From Vibrio metoecus (GTDB lineage: Bacteria > Pseudomonadota > Gammaproteobacteria > Enterobacterales > Vibrionaceae): DNA of 64,000 nucleotides. The stretch covers positions 62,001 to 126,000 of the forward strand of contig NZ_JJMN01000018.1 of assembly GCF_000696385.1 (NCBI RefSeq). The letters run 5' to 3'. Positions 11,054 to 20,007 of this stretch are shown piece by piece (position 1 is the stretch's first letter; each line of letters opens with the position of its first letter). The position numbers and the translations under genes are program-made. The notes under the pieces are model-generated. The model was not told the DNA's origin, did not search any database, and worked only from the letters and a program-made list of their open reading frames with translations.

Positions 11054-11908
11054 ATGCATATTTTTGGCAAAATTCTTGGCGCTTTTTTTGGCTTCCTGTT
11101 TGGTGGGCCTTTCGGTGCCGTTTTTGGACTCTTTTTAGGGCATCAATTCGATAAAGCGCGCCGCCTAAACCAGGCGGGGTTTCAAAGCGGTTCTTTTGGT
11201 GCAGGCCCAAGCCAAGCTGAACGTCAGGAAGAGTTTTTTAAAGCTGCTTTTTCGGTGATGGGGCATGTAGCGAAAGCCAAGGGGCAAGTGACTAAAGAAG
11301 AAATCCAACTCGCGACCATTATGATGGATCGCATGAACCTGACTCTAGAGCAAAAACGTGCCGCACAAGATGCGTTTCGTGACGGGAAAGAAAGCGATTT
11401 TCCTCTAGAGCAAGTGTTAGAGCGCGTGAAAATCGCCACGGGCGGGCGTTTTGACCTGCTACAGTTTTTCCTTGAGCTGCAAGTCTCTTCCGCATTTGCT
11501 GATGGTGATGTGCACCCGAGTGAGCGTAATGTACTGCACCGTATTGCGCGCGGCTTAGGTTTTTCTTCTGAACAGCTAGAGCGGCGTTTACGCATGCAAG
11601 AAGCCGCATTCCGTTTTCAGCAAGGTGGCGGTTTCAGCGGTTCGCAACAGCAATCGAGTGGTGGGCAGCAATGGCAGCAACCCTCATCGCGTAACCAACT
11701 GGCAGATGCCTACGAAGTGCTTGGCGTGAGTGAAACCGCCAGTGCGCAAGAGATTAAGCGAGCTTATCGCAAGCTAATGAATGAACACCACCCAGATAAG
11801 CTGATGGCGAAAGGTTTACCGCCAGAGATGATGAACGTAGCGAAAGAAAAATCACAGCAAATCCAACATGCTTATGAGCTGATCCGAAAGGAAAAAGGCA
11901 TTAAGTAA
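11054..11908 (+). CDS. djlA: Co-chaperone DjlA
   Basis: Membrane-anchored J-domain protein that stimulates DnaK. 284 residues: one glycine-rich transmembrane segment at 6-30, a TerB-like helical domain (about 55-180), a Gly/Gln/Ser-rich linker (about 195-215) and a C-terminal J domain (about 217-284) with the essential HPD tripeptide in NEHHPDK. It is divergent from lptD, as in E. coli. Confidence 0.94.
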   Translation: MHIFGKILGAFFGFLFGGPFGAVFGLFLGHQFDKARRLNQAGFQSGSFGAGPSQAERQEEFFKAAFSVMGHVAKAKGQVTKEEIQLATIMMDRMNLTLEQKRAAQDAFRDGKESDFPLEQVLERVKIATGGRFDLLQFFLELQVSSAFADGDVHPSERNVLHRIARGLGFSSEQLERRLRMQEAAFRFQQGGGFSGSQQQSSGGQQWQQPSSRNQLADAYEVLGVSETASAQEIKRAYRKLMNEHHPDKLMAKGLPPEMMNVAKEKSQQIQHAYELIRKEKGIK

Positions 11909-12009
11909 GCTCATCGTCATTATGCGCTTACCTTTTCTAAGGCAAACTTAACCGTTTGTCCTTTCTTTTGTCAGTCAAAAGAGCAATTGGAGTGGGGCAG
12001 TTTTCGACA

Positions 12010-12041
12010 GATAAAATAAAACCCAGTCAAAGACTGGGTTT
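12010..12041 (-). terminator. Terminator of the first tRNA operon
   Basis: AACCCAGTC / GACTGGGTT 9-bp stem followed on the minus strand by a T-rich tail. The same hairpin ends the second tRNA operon at 14672-14703. Confidence 0.85.
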
Positions 12042-12048
12042 CTAAAAG

Positions 12049-12124
12049 TGGCTCCTCCTGCTGGACTTGAACCAGCGACCTGCGGATTAACAGTCCGTCG
12101 CTCTACCGACTGAGCTAAGGAGGA
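12049..12124 (-). tRNA. tRNA-Asn (GTT)
   Basis: 76-nt cloverleaf with encoded CCA; acceptor TCCTCCT/AGGAGGA, anticodon GTT in CTGTTAA. Last gene of the Phe-Thr-Asn-Thr-Asn operon. Confidence 0.95.
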
Positions 12125-12142
12125 ATTATTCTTTTAATGTAA

Positions 12143-12218
<76 letters not shown>

Positions 12219-12246
12219 AAATCAACTTGCAATGCAAGTTGGAAAT

Positions 12247-12322
12247 TGGCTCCTCCTGCTGGACTTGAACCAGCGACCTGCGGATTAACAGTCCGTCGCT
12301 CTACCGACTGAGCTAAGGAGGA
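12247..12322 (-). tRNA. tRNA-Asn (GTT)
   Basis: Identical to the copy at 12049-12124. With the adjacent tRNA-Thr it forms a tandemly duplicated Thr-Asn unit of about 198 bases. Confidence 0.95.
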
Positions 12323-12341
12323 ATTATTCTTTTTAATTTAA

Positions 12342-12417
<76 letters not shown>

Positions 12418-12458
12418 ACATTTATTATTGTTCGTGCAAGCACCAACAATCAAAATTG

Positions 12459-12534
12459 TGGTGCCCGGAGGCGGAATCGAACCACCGACACGAGGATTTT
12501 CAATCCTCTGCTCTACCGACTGAGCTATCCGGGC
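12459..12534 (-). tRNA. tRNA-Phe (GAA)
   Basis: 76 nt with encoded CCA; acceptor GCCCGGA/TCCGGGC and anticodon GAA in TTGAAAA. First gene of the operon, 6 bases or so after the predicted transcription start. Confidence 0.95.
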
Positions 12535-12544
12535 GACGAGGTGT

Positions 12545-12573
12545 ATTAAAAGGGTTTTCGCGGTAGTCGTCAA
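12545..12573 (-). promoter_or_regulatory. Promoter of the first tRNA operon
   Basis: On the minus strand TTGACG, 17 bases, TTTAAT, with the -10 box 10 bases before the tRNA-Phe 5' end. The same boxes and spacing occur before the second tRNA operon (15101-15129). The rest of 12574-12714 holds no gene I can support. Confidence 0.7.
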
Positions 12574-12714
12574 CATGAAAATCCAAAAAAAATATCGTTT
12601 GTTGTTTTTCTATACTTAATGGCCTGTTTTTGTCCATTTTGCTTGCCAAATTATCGCCGAATCGACAACAAAGTTCATTTTCAAAAGAGAGCAATGGGTT
12701 TTATCAAACCGTAA

Positions 12715-12745
12715 AAATAAAAAAAGCACGTAAAAATACGTGCTT
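12715..12745 (-). terminator. Terminator downstream of the chemoreceptor gene
   Basis: AAGCACGTA / TACGTGCTT 9-bp stem with a run of seven T on the minus strand, about 80 bases after the chemoreceptor stop codon. Confidence 0.75.
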
Positions 12746-12826
12746 GATAAACATTTCTAGTAAACAACGGCGGATAGCCAGTCAGTTCAGGGCTATTACT
12801 CCCCGTAGTTGCATTTTAAATGCAAT

Positions 12827-14453
12827 CTAGCGTGTTACCGAAAAGTGTGCCGCCCACTGTTCTAACTCACGCGCTAGCTTAGTGAGGGTTTGGGTGCTGT
12901 TATGGCTTTCTGTCACCACATGGCTCAATTTTGTGCCACTTTCTTCAATCATATTGATGCGACGAGAAATATCATCACTGACTTGGGTTTGTTCTGCCGC
13001 TGCGGTGGCAATTTGATGACTCATCGAAGAGACGCTTTCCAACGCATCAACAATCAATGCGAGTGCGGAAGCGGCATTTTCTGACTCTTGCACGCTACTT
13101 TGGCTGGTTTGCCCACAAATCTGAATGGTTTGAATCGCATTGCGCGAGCCTTCTTGCAGATTGTGGATCATCTGTTGGATCTCTTTAGTGCTCGTTTGCG
13201 TTCGTCCCGCTAAGTTACGCACTTCATCAGCGACTACCGCAAAGCCTCGGCCTTGTTCACCGGCACGAGCCGCTTCAATGGCCGCATTGAGTGCCAGTAA
13301 ATTAGTTTGCTCTGCAATATCGCCAATTACGTCTAGCACTTTGGCGATGTTTTTCACATCCTGATCCAGATCGGCAACTGCGGTGCTGGCGGTTTGTAAT
13401 TGGGTTGCTAAACCTTAGAATGTTGCTCACCGTGTTGTGGATGAGCTTTTGCGTATGCTGGCTTTGTTGATCTGCTTGATCGGTATTGATGGCGGTATCG
13501 CGCGCAGAATCAGCCACTTGGGTTGCCGAAGAGGCCATTTCGGTCATTGCTGTTGCAATCATTGCGGTGGATTGCTGCTGGCTATCGGTTAGCTCAGCGA
13601 TGCTTTTGGCACGAGTGCCTGCGCCAGATAATTCAGTACGCAGTGCGACCATGGTGTGTTCAAGTTTGGTCACCAGATCAGCGAGCGAGCTGCTCATCTG
13701 TTGCACCGCACCATAAATACTCTCTTTGGGTGCTTTGATTGCGAATTCTGTGCGAATTTGACCTTGTGCTACAGCTTGTACGGCGCTGCGGACATCATTC
13801 GGTTCGCCACCAATGATCAGCAACATCTTACGAATCGCAACCAGTAGCAGGGATAAAATGCCGACCGCAATCACCACGCATAACGTCAATTGCCATTGCG
13901 CGGTAGACCAAAAACGCGCGTTCACCTCGTTAAAACCAATTCCAGTACCGACAACCCAACCCCAGTGCGGTGTCTTGCGCGCAATCGAGAGTTTTTCCTC
14001 AATCGATCCATCGGCTTGTTTTTGCGTCCATGTGTATTCCACTAGCTTGCCGGATTGATTACGCAGTACATCCTGAATTAAGCGGCCAACGCTATTGCCT
14101 TTACCATCTTTAAAATCATTGAAGCTAGTATCATGCAGTTGAGGATCAAGGGGGGTGGCGACGAATGTCATATTCTCATCCGCCACATACACATATTCAT
14201 TGTCTTTGTAGAGATTGTTGCGCATTAAACGCGTTGCAAGGGCTTTGGCTTCCGGCTCCGACATTTTTCCTTCTTGAGCCAGTTTCTCTACCTCAGTCAA
14301 AATGCTATAGGCGCTGTTAAACAGCTCGGTTACGCGCGCTTTGTTATCCAAGTTACTGGCTACACGCAGAGTCCACAGTCCTGTTGCGGTAAGCGCGAGT
14401 AGGGCTGCAAGAATAATGGCTGATAATAAATAAGCTTGGGATTTTAGTTTCAT
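12827..14453 (-). CDS. Methyl-accepting chemotaxis protein (frameshifted)
   Basis: Membrane chemoreceptor. An N-terminal transmembrane segment (about 8-28), a periplasmic single-Cache domain (about 40-180, with [17 protein letters not shown] and [10 protein letters not shown]), a second transmembrane segment (about 188-210) and a cytoplasmic signalling domain with the hairpin tip [20 protein letters not shown]. The C-terminus lacks a CheR/CheB-docking pentapeptide. The frame breaks at about 13415; removing one A gives SNILGLATQLQ and a 541-residue protein in exact frame. A real mutation would leave a receptor without its signalling tip, so it may be a sequencing error or a strain-specific loss. 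The ligand is not predictable; Cache receptors of this type often bind small carboxylates. It lies between two tRNA operons. Confidence 0.88.
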
Positions 14454-14671
14454 GATTTGACCCCTAAGGGGAAGATGGACACAGATTAAATTTTGATGAC
14501 AGTTTGATGTCGGCAGGGATAGTAATGAGCTTGCTTATTTATTGATACGAAGTAAGTGTGAAAGTATGAGTTGGATTAAATTTTTGCTTCAAAATAAAAG
14601 AGAAATAAAGAGCGGCGGAGCAGATATGCTTTGAGGAAGCGTTGGTGGTTGAGATGAAAATAAAAGCGCAG

Positions 14672-14703
14672 ATAAAGAAAAACCCAGTCAAAGACTGGGT
14701 TTT
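14672..14703 (-). terminator. Terminator of the second tRNA operon
   Basis: The same AACCCAGTC / GACTGGGTT hairpin as at 12010-12041, followed on the minus strand by a T-rich tail. Confidence 0.85.
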
Positions 14704-14709
14704 TAAAAG

Positions 14710-14785
14710 TGGCTCCTCCTGCTGGACTTGAACCAGCGACCTGCGGATTAACAGTCCGTCGCTCTACCGACTGAGCTAAGGAGGA
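14710..14785 (-). tRNA. tRNA-Asn (GTT)
   Basis: 76 nt with encoded CCA; identical to the Asn genes of the first operon. Last gene of the second operon. Confidence 0.95.
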
Positions 14786-14800
14786 ACAATCTTTAAATAG

Positions 14801-14876
14801 TGGTGCCTCGAGGCGGAATCGAACCACCGACACGAGGATTTTCAATCCTCTGCTCTACCGACTGAGCTATCGAGGC
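14801..14876 (-). tRNA. tRNA-Phe (GAA), variant acceptor stem
   Basis: Body identical to the other tRNA-Phe genes here, but the acceptor stem is GCCTCGA/TCGAGGC instead of GCCCGGA/TCCGGGC: two base pairs changed in a compensated way, so the cloverleaf stays intact. Encoded CCA present. Confidence 0.92.
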
Positions 14877-14886
14877 AAATTTTAAG

Positions 14887-14965
<79 letters not shown>

Positions 14966-15013
14966 ACACGTAACCTTTGCTGTTTGTGTCTTACACCAAC
15001 AATCTAAAATTCG

Positions 15014-15089
15014 TGGTGCCCGGAGGCGGAATCGAACCACCGACACGAGGATTTTCAATCCTCTGCTCTACCGACTGAGCTATCCGGGC
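15014..15089 (-). tRNA. tRNA-Phe (GAA)
   Basis: Identical to the copy at 12459-12534, including the encoded CCA. First gene of the second operon. Confidence 0.95.
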
Positions 15090-15100
15090 AACGGAGCGCT

Positions 15101-15129
15101 ATTAAACGGATTTTCCCTTTACCCGTCAA
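15101..15129 (-). promoter_or_regulatory. Promoter of the second tRNA operon
   Basis: On the minus strand TTGACG, 17 bases, TTTAAT, ending 12 bases before the tRNA-Phe gene: the same hexamers and spacer length as the first tRNA operon. Confidence 0.7.
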
Positions 15130-15198
15130 CCTGTTTTTTAAAAAAAATCGAAAAATCAGTTTGATTGCCGCTATTTTCAGCAAACTGCGGCTTTTTTG

Positions 15199-16326
15199 TT
15201 ATCCCGCATTAAATTCCTTCTTAAATTTGGTCACTTTTTCCAGATAACGACGCGCTTCCGCATTCGGATGTTTTTTGGTTAACGCCCAATACACTTGGTT
15301 AGGTTGCAGGGCATTAAGGTCACGCATGGCGCGTTGACGATCACTGCTAAAGGTACTCAACACTCCGCCAGTGCCGCCGTTATAGGCAGAAATCATGCTG
15401 TATTCGAGAGATGTGGGGTGGCGAACCTCTTTCAAATAGCGATTTTTCAGGATGTAAAAATAGGCGGTACCGGTATCAATGTTGTTTTCTGGGTTAAACA
15501 GATACTCAGGACTGGGTTCGCCAGAGCGGTTTTTGACCAGCTTGAACACATCCCGTCCTGCGGTTTTAGGAACCACTTGCATTAAGCCATAAGCGTTGGC
15601 CCAACTCACCGCATAGGGGTTGAAACTGCTTTCGGTTTTGATGATCGCGTAGATCAGATCTTCCGGGATGTCGTATTTGCGAGAAGCTTTACGCACGATA
15701 CTGGCGTATTTGTAGCCACGGATATCGATTTGATCTTTGACCATCGGGATTTCGACGTAATAGGCTTTTTTGAAATCGACTTGCTTTACTTTCAAATGGT
15801 TAGCGATGAGGTAATCGGCGTAACGGTTAGCGCGCCATGACCACTGGATCGGCTGACCATCTTGATCGAGTACCTGCTGATACAAAAAGGGTTGGCCTTT
15901 GAGTTCGATGTCTTTTGAGGAGAAAAGATCGACGTGCGCGGGATCATCGGGAGTCAGTAAGGTGGTGATGATCGCATTGCGTAAATGAGTTTTAGGATCG
16001 ATGGGCGAAACAGTTTCTACTATGATTCGACCTTCGGTGAAGTTGACTTCAGAGCGGCTAAGGTAGTTGTCTATGTATTTGACGTAGTTATTTTTTCCAG
16101 CGATTTTTAGCTCGCGGCGTCCCCAACGTTTTTCGATATTGCCGGAGAAGCTGTTGATTAATGCATCCAGTGCGGCGGTGTCTTTCTGAAACTGTCCAGG
16201 TAATTCGGCTAAGTTCTTGGCGAAACGGTTAGTGGGCTCGTAATCAACATCGTAAATTTTCTCGATAAATTCACGACTACAGCCGCTCAATAGTAGAGCG
16301 GTGATACATAACACTAACTTTCTCAT
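15199..16326 (-). CDS. mltC: Membrane-bound lytic murein transglycosylase C
   Basis: Outer-membrane lipoprotein that cleaves peptidoglycan glycan strands to 1,6-anhydro products. The start at 16326 follows an AGGGAGG ribosome-binding site and gives a lipoprotein signal with the lipobox LLSGC; an open frame 22 codons upstream is rejected because it would bury the signal. 375 residues with an MltC N-terminal domain and a C-terminal SLT domain (about 205-375) holding the catalytic Glu in IIKTESSFNPYAVS and the AYGLMQVVP motif. It is followed by yggX; mutY-yggX-mltC is a conserved group. Confidence 0.95.
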   Translation of the reverse strand: MRKLVLCITALLLSGCSREFIEKIYDVDYEPTNRFAKNLAELPGQFQKDTAALDALINSFSGNIEKRWGRRELKIAGKNNYVKYIDNYLSRSEVNFTEGRIIVETVSPIDPKTHLRNAIITTLLTPDDPAHVDLFSSKDIELKGQPFLYQQVLDQDGQPIQWSWRANRYADYLIANHLKVKQVDFKKAYYVEIPMVKDQIDIRGYKYASIVRKASRKYDIPEDLIYAIIKTESSFNPYAVSWANAYGLMQVVPKTAGRDVFKLVKNRSGEPSPEYLFNPENNIDTGTAYFYILKNRYLKEVRHPTSLEYSMISAYNGGTGGVLSTFSSDRQRAMRDLNALQPNQVYWALTKKHPNAEARRYLEKVTKFKKEFNAG

Positions 16327-16430
16327 GCGCCTCCCTAAAAGCCGAGCTTTCGCTACTCCTGATACGAAAATGACATCATAACCGAGCGGCATGATGTCAT
16401 TTTTTGCAAGCAGATGAAATCCGAAATTTC

Positions 16431-16703
16431 CTACTTTGCAGGCGGTGTATAACCTTCGATATGGACTTCTTTACCTTCAAACAGGAAGTTCACCATCTCT
16501 TGCTCCAACAACTTGCGGTGTTCAGGATCCATCATGTTGAGCTTTTTCTCATTGATCAGCATGGTCTGTTTGGTCTGCCATTGTGCCCAAGCTTCTTTGC
16601 AGATGTTGTCGAAAATGCGTTTGCCCAGTTCGCCGGGATAGAGTTGGAAATCCAAGCCATCGGCTTCTTTCTGCAATCGGGTACAAAATACGGTACGAGC
16701 CAT
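16431..16703 (-). CDS. yggX: YggX-type probable Fe(2+)-trafficking protein
   Basis: Small cytoplasmic protein that protects iron-sulphur enzymes from oxidative damage. 90 residues, standard length, with the conserved N-terminus MARTVFC (one reactive cysteine) and [22 protein letters not shown]. It starts 13 bases after the mutY stop. The link with MutY, itself an iron-sulphur enzyme, is conserved in gammaproteobacteria. Confidence 0.95.
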   Translation of the reverse strand: MARTVFCTRLQKEADGLDFQLYPGELGKRIFDNICKEAWAQWQTKQTMLINEKKLNMMDPEHRKLLEQEMVNFLFEGKEVHIEGYTPPAK

Positions 16704-16716
16704 TCACTCTTCCTCT

Positions 16717-17780
16717 TTAAATGTGGCTATCAATGTCGAAAGGTAAGCTGTGCAACAGTTGTTTCACTGGTGCTGCGAGACCAATCTCATCGGGTTGGCT
16801 TAAGTTATACCAAAGACCTTTGCTCCCTTCCATGACGATGTCCGGTTTGCGGCTTAATTGCAGCAAAATCGGCGTAATATCGAGATGGTAGTGGCTAAAG
16901 GTATGGCGAAATGCGATCAGGGTTTTCTGCGATGTTATGGTGCTATCGCCGATGGCGCGCTGATCTATGGTGGTTTGAATATTGGCGATCTCTGATTGCG
17001 GGAAGCAGTACAAACCGCCCCAAATTCCACTTTGTGGGCGCTGCTCAAGCCAGACGGCATTGTCGTGATAGAGCATGACAAACCAAGTGGCTTTGACGGG
17101 TTTCTCTGTTTTCGGTTTCTTGCCCGGATACTCTTGGGGATTGTCCTTGCTGCTTGGCAAGGCAAAACGAATTCTACTGGGCACAGGCTGCATTTTGGCT
17201 TGCTGCGAGTGCAGATCATTGCGCCCATATCCATCATGGCTTGGTTGTATTTATCAACATCCACTTTGGGCGTGTGCATTTCTGCATAATGCCAAAACTG
17301 GTTTTCGACACTTTTTTGCCCCGGCCAACCTTCAACGGCAAAGCAGCGCGCTAACGTACGCTTCACGTTGCCATCCAAAATCGCATGCGGTTTTTTATAC
17401 ACAGAAGAGAGTACGGCTGCCGCGGTAGAACGGCCAACACCGGGTAGCGCATTCATCTGCTCTAAATCGGTGGGAAATTCGCCGCCATATTCACTCACAA
17501 CCATTTGCGCTGCTTTATGCAAATTGCGCGCTCGAGCGTAGTAGCCAAGCCCTGTCCAGAAATGCAGCACTTCATCTTGCGGCGCTGCCGCGAGGGCGTG
17601 TACGGTCGGAAAGCGCTCTAAAAAGCGTTCAAAGTAGGGGATCACGGTCGCGACTTGGGTCTGCTGTAACATGATTTCCGATAACCAAACGCGATACGCA
17701 TTTTTATTTTGTTGCCACGGCAGGTTTTTGCGGCCGTAGGCGTCATACCAAGTAAGGATGGCCTGTGCAAAAGGAGTCAC
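16717..17780 (-). CDS. mutY: Adenine DNA glycosylase (two frameshifts)
   Basis: Removes A mispaired with 8-oxoguanine or G. The N-terminal domain has the HhH-GPD motif ([14 protein letters not shown]) and the catalytic Asp in ILDGNVKR; the C-terminal NUDIX-like domain recognises 8-oxoG ([15 protein letters not shown]). The frame breaks at about 17171 and again at about 17144. Removing one base at each restores CPVESFC and the [4Fe-4S] pattern C-X6-C-X2-C-X5-C, then [14 protein letters not shown], for 353 residues; as given, the last spacing is X7 and the C-terminal domain is lost. I start it at GTG 17780 ([18 protein letters not shown]); an upstream ATG at 17855 is in frame but atypical. A true defect would give a mutator phenotype. 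Confidence 0.9.
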
Positions 17781-18019
17781 GACTTGCTCATTATTATTGT
17801 CTAAACTAGTGGAGCAAAATTGCACCACAGATTGATGGTGAAGTAAAACCGACAAAGATTGGGGATATTCTCCTCTTTCCTATTTGCAGCTGTGGCGGTG
17901 TTGGCGGCAGTGGCAAAGAGTTTGGAGGTAGGATGGTAAACGGTCAGTAATAACACTTGCACCGTTGACGATTCTTTGGATAATTCCCGCTCTGATTTAG
18001 CAATGTGCAGGCAATAGAA

Positions 18020-18739
18020 ATGAGCGAAGTAATCACCCAGGAATTTACCGAAGATGGCAAAGTGCTGCGTCGTATTCGTAGCTTTGTTCGTCGTGAAGGT
18101 CGTTTGACCAAAGGCCAGGAAGCCGCAATGAAAGAGTGCTGGCCAACCATGGGGATTGATTACCAGCCAGAGCTGTTGGATTGGCAACAGGTGTTTGGTA
18201 ACGACAATCCGGTTGTGCTAGAGATTGGTTTTGGTATGGGCGCGTCCTTGGTCGAAATGGCGAAAAACGCACCTGAGAAAAACTTCCTCGGTATTGAAGT
18301 GCACAGCCCAGGTGTCGGTGCTTGCTTGGCTTCGGCACGTGAAGCGGGTGTGACTAACTTGCGTGTGATGTGCCATGACGCGGTGGAAGTGTTTGCACAC
18401 ATGATCCCAGACAACAGCCTGCACACTTTGCAATTGTTCTTCCCAGATCCTTGGCACAAGAAACGCCACCACAAGCGCCGTATCGTGCAGCTTGAATTTG
18501 CTGAAATGGTACGCCAGAAGCTGATCATCGGCAGCGGTGTATTCCATATGGCAACTGACTGGGAAAACTACGCAGAACACATGGTTGAAGTGATGAATCA
18601 AGCGCCCGGTTTTGCTAACTTGGCAACCGATGGCGATTACGTTCCGCGCCCTGATGAGCGCCCACTGACTAAGTTTGAGCAGCGTGGTCACCGTTTAGGT
18701 CACGGAGTGTGGGACATCAAGTACCAGCGCACTGCGTAA
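18020..18739 (+). CDS. trmB: tRNA (guanine-N7-)-methyltransferase
   Basis: Methylates G46 in the variable loop of tRNAs using S-adenosylmethionine. The start at 18020 gives 239 residues (the E. coli length) beginning [14 protein letters not shown]; five further in-frame codons upstream are open. Motifs: [16 protein letters not shown] (SAM site), [26 protein letters not shown] (catalytic region, about 140-165). Divergent from mutY, as in E. coli. Confidence 0.95.
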   Translation: MSEVITQEFTEDGKVLRRIRSFVRREGRLTKGQEAAMKECWPTMGIDYQPELLDWQQVFGNDNPVVLEIGFGMGASLVEMAKNAPEKNFLGIEVHSPGVGACLASAREAGVTNLRVMCHDAVEVFAHMIPDNSLHTLQLFFPDPWHKKRHHKRRIVQLEFAEMVRQKLIIGSGVFHMATDWENYAEHMVEVMNQAPGFANLATDGDYVPRPDERPLTKFEQRGHRLGHGVWDIKYQRTA

Positions 18740-18755
18740 AGAGAGAATTTTGCTT

Positions 18756-18782
18756 AAGCCAACATTTGATGTTGGCTTTTTT
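18756..18782 (+). terminator. Rho-independent terminator of trmB
   Basis: AAGCCAACA / TGTTGGCTT 9-bp stem followed by T6, 17 bases after the trmB stop. Confidence 0.85.
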
Positions 18783-18849
18783 GACCCTAATCCTCGAGCT
18801 ATTGAACAGCTGAAGTAGCTTGAGACAAACTAATAATAAAGAGTCAACC

Positions 18850-19791
18850 ATGAAGCCAACAGCAGACATTTTAGCCAGTATTCTTGACGAAGTTCGCCCA
18901 CTCACTAGCAAAGGCAACGTCGCCGATTACATTCCCGCACTCGCCAAAGTACCGAGTGAAAAATTGGGCATCGCCGTGTTCACTAATCAAGGAGAAGTGA
19001 TCACGGCTGGCGATGCACAGGAAGGTTTTTCGATTCAATCGATCTCTAAAGTGCTGAGCTTGACGCTCGCGATGGGCTTATATCAGCCGGATGAACTGTG
19101 GAGCCGCGTGGGTAAAGAGCCTTCGGGGCAAGCATTTAACTCATTGATTCAGCTTGAGATGGAGCATGGAATTCCGCGTAATCCATTTATCAATGCCGGC
19201 GCGATTGTGGTGTGCGACATGCTGCACAGTCGCCTCTCTGCACCTCGTCAGCGTCTGTTGGAGTTTGTACGCCAGCTCAGCGGTGAGCCGCTTATTGCCT
19301 ATGACAAAATCGTAGCAGCATCGGAGATGATGCACAGTGATCGCAACGCGGCGATTGCCTATTTGATGCGTTCTTTTGGCAATTTCCACAATGAGGTTAT
19401 TCCGGTACTGCACAACTATTTTCACGCCTGCGCATTGAAAATGAACTGTGTTGAGTTAGCGAAAACCTTCAGCTATCTGGCCAACAAAGGTGTTTCTGTG
19501 GTGACGGGGGAAACGGTGATCACGCCAACCCAAAGCAAACAAACCAATGCCTTACTCGCCACGTGCGGCTTGTATGATGGGGCTGGAGAGTTTGCCTATC
19601 GAGTCGGTATGCCGGGGAAATCAGGTGTCGGCGGCGGGATTATTGCTGTGGTGCCGGGCGAGATGACGATTGCAGTGTGGTCCCCTGCGTTGGATCAATC
19701 GGGTAACTCGCTCGCGGGTACTCGCGCGTTAGAGCTTTTAGCGCAGCGTATTGGTCGCTTCGATTTTCTAAGCTATCCCCTTTCTACTTGA
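18850..19791 (+). CDS. glsA: Glutaminase
   Basis: Hydrolyses glutamine to glutamate and ammonia; beta-lactamase-fold serine glutaminase. The start at 18850 ([15 protein letters not shown]) gives 313 residues. The catalytic motif [10 protein letters not shown] (S-x-x-K) is near residue 65, with NPFINAGAI (about 110) and [13 protein letters not shown] (about 258) typical of the family. The last five codons and the stop codon lie inside the inverted end of an ERIC-type repeat (19774-19971), which explains a slightly longer C-terminus than usual. Confidence 0.94.
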   Translation: MKPTADILASILDEVRPLTSKGNVADYIPALAKVPSEKLGIAVFTNQGEVITAGDAQEGFSIQSISKVLSLTLAMGLYQPDELWSRVGKEPSGQAFNSLIQLEMEHGIPRNPFINAGAIVVCDMLHSRLSAPRQRLLEFVRQLSGEPLIAYDKIVAASEMMHSDRNAAIAYLMRSFGNFHNEVIPVLHNYFHACALKMNCVELAKTFSYLANKGVSVVTGETVITPTQSKQTNALLATCGLYDGAGEFAYRVGMPGKSGVGGGIIAVVPGEMTIAVWSPALDQSGNSLAGTRALELLAQRIGRFDFLSYPLST

Positions 19792-19971
19792 AGCTGCAGC
19801 GGTGTTTGGCAGCATTCGCTCATCCCAATCACATAGTGGATCTATGCTCATGGGGATTATGAGAGCCATCCTTGGCTCTCACCAAAGGCCAGCCGATGGC
19901 TGTGCAAATTTGCTCCAGACAAATTTGTCACTCGTTTGCCGCCTACCTGCAACTGCAAGTAGTTTGGGTAT
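19774..19971. repeat. ERIC-type repeat with an internal insertion
   Basis: The ends form an imperfect inverted repeat (ATCCCCTTTCTACTTG at the left; reverse complement ATACCCAAACTACTTG at the right). The internal blocks (ATGCTCATGGGGAT and TTGCCGCCTACCTGCAACTG) match the Vibrio form of the 127-bp enterobacterial repetitive intergenic consensus. The element is about 198 bases, with about 70 extra bases near 19858-19930 that contain their own small hairpin (AGAGCCA/TGGCTCT). Insertions of this size at fixed places within ERIC elements are known in other gammaproteobacteria. Confidence 0.75.
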
Positions 19972-20005
19972 GAAAGATAAAAATAAAGAGGCGCATGCGC
20001 CTCTT
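19972..20005 (-). terminator. Terminator of hemW
   Basis: AAGAGGCGCATGCGCCTCTT is a perfect 20-base palindrome followed on the minus strand by a T-rich tail, directly after the hemW stop. Confidence 0.85.
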
Positions 20006-20007
20006 GG

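Noticed and set aside
17856..18004. ERIC-like fragment (TTGCAGCTGTGGCGGTGTTGG) between mutY and trmB
   Set aside because: Only a part of one end is recognisable and no matching inverted end is present, so I do not call an element.
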